Below are positions 5,525 to 10,586 of a stretch of DNA of 10,586 nt, one piece after another. A model generated the notes under the pieces. That model did no database searches, was not told the origin of the DNA, and was given only the letters and a program-made list of their open reading frames with translations. Source of the stretch: an uncultured bacterium (GTDB lineage Bacteria > Patescibacteriota > Minisyncoccia > Phycocordibacterales > UBA1006); NCBI GenBank assembly GCA_903920485.1, contig CAIXMG010000098.1, positions 1 through 10,586 of the forward strand. Reading direction: 5' to 3'. Position 1 is the stretch's first letter. Each line of letters begins with the position of its first letter. The translations under genes were made by a program, and so were the position numbers.

Positions 5525-6652
5525 TTACTGCAACAGCACCCAATTCCCGTTTACCAACTGCTTGATGCTGAGGGAGATTCCTACGACATCGCCATTGCTG
5601 TCGAAGTGATACGTTCCTGCAGCTCCGGTATAGCTTGGGATTCCGTACAGGTATTTCGAGACGGCCGTAGGATCGTCACCGACTTTCGCAATTCCGTCGC
5701 GGAACAGGTGAAGGGCGTCGTACGATGCCGCTGCGAAATACGGATAGTTGGGATCCTGGTTGAACATCGCCTTGAAGTCAGCGCTGAACTGGTTTGCCTG
5801 CGTCGACGAACCAAGTCCCGGAAGGTCAACGGCAATGGCTCCAGCGAAGGCAGGGTCTTTCTTTATGTTGTCACCCGTAAGGTACGCAATGTACACCTGA
5901 GCGGTGATTCCCAATTGCTTCATCTGGTTCACAATTTGAATGCCTGATGCTTCGGTCTGCGCATCGACGAAGACCGCCGTTACGCCGGAATCCTTGACCT
6001 TGCCCAAAATCGATCGGAAGTCGGTCGTGCCGGTATCGAATGATTCATTCACGGGAACCTGTCCGCCCGCCTGAGAATAATCGTTCACGAAGACCTGCTT
6101 GATTCCCTGCGAGTAATCCGTGTTTTCCGCAATGACCGCTGCCTGTGGAGTATTTTTGGTAACGTAGATCAAATTGGCAAGTGCCAAGCCGGCTTCGTCG
6201 TCGCTGGGATGGTTGCGGAAGACATAGTCACCCAATTGTGAAATCTGCGGATCGGACGACATCGAAGAAAGGGCCAATACATGGGCAGACTGAACGACCG
6301 GACCCATGGCCATCGTTTCGCCTGAACATCCTCCACCGAGGATGAACTTCACATGGTCGATGTTGATCAGCTTCTGCGTTGCCGAAATGGCATCCTGTCC
6401 GGTGCACTTGCCGTCCTCGTAGATGACCTGCACTTTTTTGCCATCGATCCCGCCGTTCTTGTTAATGTCGGCAACGGCAAGTTCGACACCCTGCTGTGCC
6501 GAAGTTCCGTACGATGCCGCATCGCCCGTCAGCGGTCCGACGAATCCGACCTTGAAGGTATTGTCATGGCCGGCATGGCCGACGATGAGTCCGATAATGA
6601 CGGCGATGACGACAACGGCTGCGACGGTCCATGGCCACGTGTTCTTTTTCAT
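5525..6652 (-). CDS. livK: Membrane-anchored LivK-like solute-binding protein (first copy)
   Basis: This 375-residue binding protein is closer to textbook LivK than its neighbour. A hydrophobic anchor (about 8-25) lacks a lipobox. The start of the fold is VGFVGPLTGDAASYG (35-49), followed by GVELAVADINKNGGIDGKK (55-73) and VIYEDGKC (76-83). SSMSSDPQISQLGDYVFR (129-146) and the hinge-region DYSQG (179-183) are typical of the family. C83 and C109 could form a disulfide. It is the first gene of the binding-protein unit, with a 39-nt gap from its -10 box to the ATG and no Shine-Dalgarno. It presumably delivers ligand to LivH/LivM. Two receptors in one locus suggest two substrate ranges sharing one permease. 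Confidence 0.92.
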   Translation of the reverse strand: MKKNTWPWTVAAVVVIAVIIGLIVGHAGHDNTFKVGFVGPLTGDAASYGTSAQQGVELAVADINKNGGIDGKKVQVIYEDGKCTGQDAISATQKLINIDHVKFILGGGCSGETMAMGPVVQSAHVLALSSMSSDPQISQLGDYVFRNHPSDDEAGLALANLIYVTKNTPQAAVIAENTDYSQGIKQVFVNDYSQAGGQVPVNESFDTGTTDFRSILGKVKDSGVTAVFVDAQTEASGIQIVNQMKQLGITAQVYIAYLTGDNIKKDPAFAGAIAVDLPGLGSSTQANQFSADFKAMFNQDPNYPYFAAASYDALHLFRDGIAKVGDDPTAVSKYLYGIPSYTGAAGTYHFDSNGDVVGISLSIKQLVNGNWVLLQ

Positions 6653-6691
6653 AATGCGAAGCGATAAGGGTTATTGGGCTGGTATGGGATA

Positions 6692-6700
6692 AGTATACCA
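6692..6700 (-). promoter_or_regulatory. Extended -10 promoter of the binding-protein unit
   Basis: TGG-TATACT (6700-6692 on the - strand) has a weak TTTGCC 16 nt upstream. The predicted leader is about 33 nt, unlike the leaderless units nearby. It faces the hydrolase promoter, forming a compact divergent promoter region. Confidence 0.6.
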
Positions 6701-6731
6701 CCCCCTTGAAAAAGGCAAAGCCAACGATTTT

Positions 6732-6740
6732 TGCTATACT
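6732..6740 (+). promoter_or_regulatory. Extended -10 promoter of the alpha/beta hydrolase (leaderless)
   Basis: TGC-TATACT (6732-6740), then TTCGCT and the ATG at 6747. The +1 is expected at the start codon. No convincing -35 is seen. Confidence 0.65.
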
Positions 6741-6746
6741 TTCGCT

Positions 6747-7334
6747 ATGAAGGAAACGTTTTTCATTATTCCCGGCTTCAGACAATCAACCGAAAGTCCT
6801 CGCGTGACATGGCTTGTTAAACACCTTCAGAAGAAGGGGTTCAAAGTCTACTGCGTAAAGATAGCCTGGAACAACAAAACAATGGCTGATTACATTGAAC
6901 AGTTCAAAGTATTTTTCAATCAGCACAAGTCTCATAAAAACTACGTTCTTGGATTTTCATATGGAGCCGTAATCTCCTTCATGACCGCCACCGAACTTGC
7001 CCCGTCAAAAGCATTTCTCTGCTCACTCAGCCCCGATTTCAAGGAAGACATAAAAGCCATGCTGCCCATCGACCTTCGAATCATTGGCAAAAGAAGATTC
7101 CAAGAAGTAGGAACCCGAAGCGCCATTGAAACAGCTAAGGAGTTAAAAATTCCGTCTGTAGTTTTTTACGGAGAGAAAGAAGGCACCAAATTTCCCCAGC
7201 TAAAAAAGCGGTGTGAGGAAACCGCTCGCTTGGCGAAAAACTCAAAATTAGTCATCGTGAAAGATGCGCCTCACGACATCGGACATCCTGAGTATATGAA
7301 AAGTATCATGCGGGAATTGGATAAGTTACCGTAA
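6747..7334 (+). CDS. Small alpha/beta hydrolase
   Basis: This 195-residue cytoplasmic protein has the alpha/beta hydrolase layout. An opening strand FFIIPGF (5-11) gives the oxyanion-type turn, and a helix is followed by GFKVYCVKIAW (31-41). The nucleophile elbow is LGFSYGA (68-74) with S71 in G-x-S-x-G. The strand VVFYGEKEG (138-146), where the acid residue is normally found, has glutamates in place of the usual Asp. The final strand LVIVKDAPHDIGHPEY (168-183) offers H176 or H180 as the catalytic base. There is almost no cap domain, so it is compact like esterase or RBBP9-type proteins. The substrate is unknown. It appears monocistronic and leaderless, and its A-rich codons differ from the flanking genes. 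Confidence 0.8.
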   Translation: MKETFFIIPGFRQSTESPRVTWLVKHLQKKGFKVYCVKIAWNNKTMADYIEQFKVFFNQHKSHKNYVLGFSYGAVISFMTATELAPSKAFLCSLSPDFKEDIKAMLPIDLRIIGKRRFQEVGTRSAIETAKELKIPSVVFYGEKEGTKFPQLKKRCEETARLAKNSKLVIVKDAPHDIGHPEYMKSIMRELDKLP

Positions 7335-7354
7335 AAACCCCTTTCGGGATTTTT
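7333..7354. terminator. Hairpin terminator shared by convergent hydrolase and thioredoxin-like genes
   Basis: Read on the - strand it is AAAAATCCC-GAAA-GGGGTTTTT, a 9-bp stem (one T-G wobble) with a GNRA-type GAAA loop, suited to ending the - strand glycosyltransferase/thioredoxin-like unit. On the + strand the same hairpin has one C-A mismatch and overlaps the hydrolase stop. Confidence 0.75.
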
Positions 7355-7362
7355 GAGGCGTT

Positions 7363-8124
7363 TTACTGTGTCACCGTAATCGCTGTCGTGGCATCGGTAC
7401 TTGCCGTAGAAGCAGTCGTCACGCTGGTGGACGAAGTTTCTACCTTGGGAACGGAAGATTTCTTCTTCACGATAACCGGCTTTGGCAGCAGTTCCGGCGC
7501 AGCTTTTTCGACATCGCTGACGGATTGGAATCCGGGATACGGCTTGTCATCGACAACGAGCGACGGAACCGTGTCGGGAATCTTCGTCACGTCCTGCAGG
7601 GTCGAGATCGCCGCAAGATCAAGACTGGTATCAAACGTATAGATGCGCAGGTCCGGATACTTGTCGCGAAGCTGACTGATCGTGTCATCCTCCCGTTCGC
7701 AGTCGGTACCGCAGGTATCGCTGGTGAAATAAATGACCGTCGTCGGCTTCAGGTGGCACTTGGCCGCAAGCTCGTCGATGAGCAGGTAGTCCTTGAGCTC
7801 CAAAAGCTGGTAGTACCTTTTCAGGTTCACCACTTCGTCGTCAGTGCTGCCCACCGTCGATTCAAGGTAAGTCAGACGATCTCCGACGCTCTTCAGGTCG
7901 TTCTGAAAGAGTCCTTGTTCGAGATCCGAACTGCAGTCCGTTTTCTGAAGCAATGAAAACTGAGTTTCCGATGACAGCAGGTTGATCGCGATCGTATCCT
8001 GCGCAACACGGATCGACGACACACGACGCGCATTGGCGACATCGGTCACGTAAAAGATGGTTGCGAAAAGCCCGGCCGTTACCAGCAACACGATCACATA
8101 TTTGAAAATTTCGTTTCGTTTCAT
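7363..8124 (-). CDS. Membrane-anchored extracytoplasmic thioredoxin-like protein
   Basis: This 253-residue protein has a basic N-terminus and one hydrophobic span (about 8-27), so most of it should lie outside the membrane. Residues 35-120 form a helical, possibly coiled region. A thioredoxin-like domain follows: strand TTVIYFTSDTCGTDC (128-142) with cysteines C138 and C142 in a CxxxC spacing rather than CxxC, strand LRIYTFDTS (159-167), and TVPSLVVDDK (185-194) with P187 as the likely cis-proline. C64 and C123 could form a further disulfide. The tail (222-253) is rich in Ser, Thr and Ala, like a linker or cell-wall-spanning segment. It lies 24 nt downstream of the glycosyltransferase gene and is probably co-transcribed. 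A redox or disulfide role is likely but unproven, since the atypical active-site spacing weakens the prediction. Confidence 0.65.
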   Translation of the reverse strand: MKRNEIFKYVIVLLVTAGLFATIFYVTDVANARRVSSIRVAQDTIAINLLSSETQFSLLQKTDCSSDLEQGLFQNDLKSVGDRLTYLESTVGSTDDEVVNLKRYYQLLELKDYLLIDELAAKCHLKPTTVIYFTSDTCGTDCEREDDTISQLRDKYPDLRIYTFDTSLDLAAISTLQDVTKIPDTVPSLVVDDKPYPGFQSVSDVEKAAPELLPKPVIVKKKSSVPKVETSSTSVTTASTASTDATTAITVTQ

Positions 8125-8148
8125 AAGAAAAAAATAAGTAAGAGAAGA

Positions 8149-9387
8149 TTAGCGCCAGGTTACCGCCTGTCCTGCAACCGTCTTCCAAACGGCCTTTGCG
8201 GTCCACGCCATCGAGAGGAACGGATAGAGGATGTAAGAGAAGAGATCAAGCGACCATACTTTTTGTTTCAACATGGACCGGCCGATGAACACGCCGACGA
8301 AACCGAGAGCAAGCGCGATGATACCAAGAATCGATAGTGCGGTCAAACTGAGGAAGAAGGGATTGAAGTGGAACGTACCGAAATGCGGATAGATGCCCAG
8401 CAGGATCGGATGGACAAGATGCCACAATCCCAGAATGATATTGTAGAGAAGAAACGGGATAAGGAGGATCGCCGCGATGTTCCCCAGGTAACCGACCGGC
8501 AGGACGAACATTCCCAGGTGGCCGTAGTCGGGATTGAAGTACATCTTCTTGTATTCCACCGAATTCTTCAGGAACGAGTACGTCCATCGCACTCGCTGCT
8601 TCAAGAGCGTCTTCCAGCTTTTCATGCCAGCCGTGTAAACACGCGTGCTTCGGTTGAATACGATCTTCATGTGGTTATATTGCAAACGCATGGCGATTTC
8701 CAGATCTTCTCCTTGGTGGCCAGATCGGTATCCCCCGACTTTTTCAAAGACTTCCTTGCGGAACAGCGACAGCGGACCCGACGTGATGAACAGCGCGTCG
8801 AGGAAGCTGAAGGTCTCGCGCAGGTAGATCACCGACTCGAATTCCACCTTCTGGATATGCTGCATCAAAGTCTTCGGATTGGCCACGGTCATCGCGGGCA
8901 CAACGGACATGGCCTTCGGATCCCCAAGAAATCGATATACGGACTGACGAATAGCGTCAGGTTCAATGGTCGAGTCAGCGTCAAGACACCCGACAATGTC
9001 AGCGGTATTCTTTTCAAGTCCCAAGTTGAGCGCGGTCCACTTCCCGCCGTTTTCCTTGTGGTACAGGCTTACCTGTGGGTTATCTTTGTACTTCTGAACA
9101 ATGTTCCACGTCTCGTCTTTTGATCCGTCATCGACGAAGATGATGTTAAGTTTTTCCTTCGGATAGTCGGCAGCAAAAAGGGACGCGAACGTTCGCGCCA
9201 CGCCGTCGCTGTCATTCCAACACGGCACGATGATTCCCACGGTTGGCAATTCCGCGTCAGTGTAGACCTTGTGAGGCTCCTTATTCGCTTTTCTCCCCCA
9301 ACCCAGATAGGTGAACAGGAGGAAGATCTGGACGTAGATACCGATAAATACCAAGCCCAAATTGACATAATCGCCGACTGAATGCAT
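8149..9387 (-). CDS. Processive-type family 2 membrane glycosyltransferase
   Basis: This 412-residue enzyme follows the hyaluronan/cellulose/poly-GlcNAc synthase pattern. An N-terminal span (about 9-30) precedes the cytoplasmic GT-A domain starting at PTVGIIVPCWND (48-59). The UDP-sugar and metal residues are seen as VDDGS (85-89) and DAD (136-138). The acceptor region is TSGPLSLF (202-209), the catalytic-base motif is GEDLE (226-230), and QRVRW (264-268) is the QxxRW of processive enzymes. Four hydrophobic segments follow (about 292-318, 322-336, 345-369, 383-400) and would form an export channel. It probably makes and extrudes a surface polysaccharide; the sugar cannot be told. Transcription is predicted to begin at the ATG from TGC-TAAGCT. 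The thioredoxin-like gene lies directly downstream. Confidence 0.9.
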   Translation of the reverse strand: MHSVGDYVNLGLVFIGIYVQIFLLFTYLGWGRKANKEPHKVYTDAELPTVGIIVPCWNDSDGVARTFASLFAADYPKEKLNIIFVDDGSKDETWNIVQKYKDNPQVSLYHKENGGKWTALNLGLEKNTADIVGCLDADSTIEPDAIRQSVYRFLGDPKAMSVVPAMTVANPKTLMQHIQKVEFESVIYLRETFSFLDALFITSGPLSLFRKEVFEKVGGYRSGHQGEDLEIAMRLQYNHMKIVFNRSTRVYTAGMKSWKTLLKQRVRWTYSFLKNSVEYKKMYFNPDYGHLGMFVLPVGYLGNIAAILLIPFLLYNIILGLWHLVHPILLGIYPHFGTFHFNPFFLSLTALSILGIIALALGFVGVFIGRSMLKQKVWSLDLFSYILYPFLSMAWTAKAVWKTVAGQAVTWR

Positions 9388-9393
9388 GGGATG

Positions 9394-9402
9394 AGCTTAG
9401 CA
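9394..9402 (-). promoter_or_regulatory. Extended -10 promoter of the glycosyltransferase (leaderless)
   Basis: TGC-TAAGCT (9402-9394 on the - strand) is followed by CATCCC and the ATG at 9387, the same 6-nt geometry as livG and livH. Confidence 0.55.
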
Positions 9403-9437
9403 TATTTTGACCTAGAAATCCATGAGGATTTGGGTAT

Positions 9438-9472
9438 AAAAAAGCCGGACCACTCATCGTAATCCGGCTTTT
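9438..9472. terminator. Hairpin terminator downstream of the 148-residue gene
   Basis: The stem AAAAGCCGGA (9440-9449) / TCCGGCTTTT (9463-9472) has a 13-nt loop and runs of T on both sides when read outward. It lies just past the stop at 9483 and serves that - strand gene. Confidence 0.85.
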
Positions 9473-9482
9473 ATTTTTTTAA

Positions 9483-9929
9483 TTAGCTGTGAACACCAGG
9501 CATAAACGCGGAAAGGAGAACCATCTGTTCGAAATAGGTATGACGGGCCTCAACTTCTTTGAGAAAGGCTTTGTCATTGTTTGAAATGATCTCAGCGATT
9601 CTCATAACAGGCTGCCTATCAAGCAAATTTCCATCCTTATTTCCCCTAAGAGCCTCTGCGTCTCTTAAGAGCTGTGTGTCCCTGAAGTCGGGACAAGTGT
9701 CGAAATCTACCACCACACCCTGATAGAGGGTAGTAACCCACCACTGATATATAGCAAAGAAAAGATCTGCACTGATCGGCGATTCGCCGCCTCTGTAGAA
9801 ACAAACCATCATGGCACACAAGACATTCTGCTTGTGGTCACTTGTAAGAGTATTGTAGTTCTCCAGATTTATACGCTGCTTCGTCTCGTCCGTTATCAGG
9901 ATCGTTGCTTTCGTTTCTGTTTTTTCCAT
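9483..9929 (-). CDS. Unrecognised 148-residue soluble protein
   Basis: I do not recognise the family. The protein has no signal peptide or membrane span. The first 20 residues are polar and Thr/Lys/Glu-rich (MEKTETKATILITDETKQRI). A helix-like region follows (DHKQNVLCAMMVCFYRGGES, about 31-50), then an aromatic stretch SADLFFAIYQWWVTTLYQG (53-71). FDTCPDFRDTQLLRDAEALR (76-95) contains Asp-rich turns, and the C-terminal part is amphipathic (about 106-142). It is the only gene between its own promoter-like box (9936-9941) and a clear terminator (9438-9472), so it is a monocistronic unit divergent from the next gene. The isolated, well-delimited unit argues for a real gene. The function is unknown. 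Confidence 0.7.
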   Translation of the reverse strand: MEKTETKATILITDETKQRINLENYNTLTSDHKQNVLCAMMVCFYRGGESPISADLFFAIYQWWVTTLYQGVVVDFDTCPDFRDTQLLRDAEALRGNKDGNLLDRQPVMRIAEIISNNDKAFLKEVEARHTYFEQMVLLSAFMPGVHS

Positions 9930-9935
9930 GATTAA

Positions 9936-9941
9936 ATTTTA
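9936..9941 (-). promoter_or_regulatory. -10 box of the 148-residue gene (leaderless)
   Basis: TAAAAT (9941-9936 on the - strand) is followed by TTAATC and the ATG at 9929, again 6 nt. Here the TGN extension is absent (CCC precedes the box) and no good -35 is seen. Confidence 0.5.
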
Positions 9942-10013
9942 GGGTGAATGAACTTTTGCATCATATCACTTAATTATAGGATGTCAATAAGCTGTTTTAT
10001 GGGTATTTTACAT

Positions 10014-10019
10014 TTATAT
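10014..10019 (+). promoter_or_regulatory. Possible -10 box upstream of the DUF4406-like gene
   Basis: TTATAT is followed by 6 nt and an ATG at 10026 that opens a two-codon frame ATG-GAA-TGA, whose stop overlaps the ATGs at 10031 and 10034. AT-rich surroundings make this box less certain than the others. Confidence 0.35.
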
Positions 10020-10030
10020 CCGCTTATGGA

Positions 10031-10534
10031 ATGATGGCAAAAAATCACATCATGGAAAACAACGACCACTGGACAGAGATTGAGAAGCAAGCCCTCAAGG
10101 GCGTAACGACATTCGAGGACATGCTGCCGATAGCCATCACCATCCTCAAGCGAATGACGGAACTTGGCAAGCCGACCCATCAGGTCTGCGGGCCGATCAG
10201 CACTGGCGGCAGAGGATCCGTACAAGCAAACAGCGAATACTTCAAAAACGCGATACGCGTTGCCCAGGAACGGGGGCTGGTGGTCTTCGACCAATTCCCC
10301 TTCCAGGAAAAGATGGCCGAACTTGCCGCACCCTTCGAGGCGAGAAAGGAGTACTGCAACGACATCCTCCATGTCTTCTACCGCGGCATCTTCAAGTCAG
10401 GTCTCATCGACACCATGCTGTTTCTCCCCGACTGGCAAAGCTCGAAAGGGGCGACCTGGGAACGGAACGAAGCAAAAGAGCTGGGTATCACGATAAAAGA
10501 TTATCCGGAAGAATGGTTGCCGTTGCTGGAATGA
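10031..10534 (+). CDS. DUF4406 / nucleoside deoxyribosyltransferase-like protein
   Basis: This 167-residue soluble protein resembles the DUF4406 group of the nucleoside 2-deoxyribosyltransferase-like fold, which binds nucleotides or nucleosides. The first strand and glycine loop are HQVCGPISTGGRG (50-62), then an NSEYFKNAI helix (67-75), RGLVVFDQFPF (81-91), and the signature segment DTMLFLPDWQSSKGATWE (127-144). The Leu-Pro-x-Trp-x-x-Ser-Lys-Gly-Ala stretch and E144 are what I recognise, followed by EAKELGITI (147-155). Residues 1-47 form an extra helical N-terminus not needed for the fold. Starts at 10031, 10034 or 10052 (M1, M2, M8) are all possible. The substrate is unknown; nucleotide salvage or processing of modified nucleotides is a family-based guess. 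Confidence 0.7.
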   Translation: MMAKNHIMENNDHWTEIEKQALKGVTTFEDMLPIAITILKRMTELGKPTHQVCGPISTGGRGSVQANSEYFKNAIRVAQERGLVVFDQFPFQEKMAELAAPFEARKEYCNDILHVFYRGIFKSGLIDTMLFLPDWQSSKGATWERNEAKELGITIKDYPEEWLPLLE

Positions 10535-10556
10535 AACTCAAAAACAAGTATTAAAA

Positions 10557-10586
10557 AATGCCTTCCGTTTATAAACGGAAGGCATT
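10557..10586. terminator. Perfect 30-nt palindrome at the right edge
   Basis: The arms AATGCCTTCCGTTTA and TAAACGGAAGGCATT are exact complements, preceded by an A6 run. On the - strand this reads as a hairpin followed by T6, so it can end a convergent gene beyond the window as well as the DUF4406-like gene. Confidence 0.75.

Noticed and set aside
5408..5947. 179-codon + strand frame across the two binding-protein genes
   Set aside because: Antisense shadow spanning both real genes and their junction; no start signals or domain features.
8368..9123. 251-codon + strand frame opposite the glycosyltransferase
   Set aside because: Long antisense frame over a clearly coding gene with all GT2 motifs; its translation is rich in Arg, Gln and His and shows no domain.
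1..10586. CRISPR array, transposase or insertion sequence
   Set aside because: No regularly spaced direct repeats, no transposase or integrase-like protein, and the palindromes present are best explained as terminators.

Overview
The window looks like chromosome from a small, probably monoderm bacterium of the Patescibacteria/CPR type, most likely Parcubacteria-like. Three things point that way. Both solute-binding proteins carry an uncleaved N-terminal membrane anchor and no lipobox. A small nuclease-like protein (1997-2368) resembles short hypothetical proteins I associate with CPR genomes. Shine-Dalgarno sequences are nearly absent, and many genes start right behind a -10 box. The lineage is an inference; nothing here names a species. 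All genes read cleanly with TGA as stop.

Layout from left to right. A PNPOx-like flavin protein (12-449, -) follows livF (465-1199, -) and livG (1204-1935, -), the two ATPases of a branched-chain amino acid type ABC importer. A foreign-looking insert comes next: a divergent + strand BECR-nuclease-like gene (1997-2368), a long palindromic bidirectional terminator (2374-2409), and a candidate small RNA unit on the - strand (promoter 2465-2493, RNA about 2458-2378). The importer then resumes with a 32-residue membrane microprotein (2535-2633, -) whose start overlaps the livM stop, then livM (2630-3496, -), livH (3509-4369, -), a terminator (4386-4411), and two tandem anchored binding proteins (4418-5509 and 5525-6652, -). 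The importer is thus written as three - strand units: binding proteins, permeases plus microprotein, and ATPases plus PNPOx. The permease and ATPase units each have their own promoter.

Right of the importer lie a divergently transcribed alpha/beta hydrolase (6747-7334, +), a GT2 membrane glycosyltransferase (8149-9387, -) with a membrane-anchored thioredoxin-like protein downstream (7363-8124, -), an unrecognised 148-residue protein (9483-9929, -), and a DUF4406/nucleoside-deoxyribosyltransferase-like protein (10031-10534, +). Strong hairpin terminators separate most of these units.

Two observations stand out. (1) livG, livH, the hydrolase, the glycosyltransferase and the 148-residue gene all have a TANNNT box, usually preceded by TGN, ending exactly 6 nt before the ATG. 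This predicts systematic leaderless transcription. (2) A consensus-like promoter is placed so that its +1 falls on the first base of a 7-bp end-to-end stem that runs into a terminator. This is a good candidate for an undescribed small RNA, beside a nuclease-like gene that splits the importer locus.
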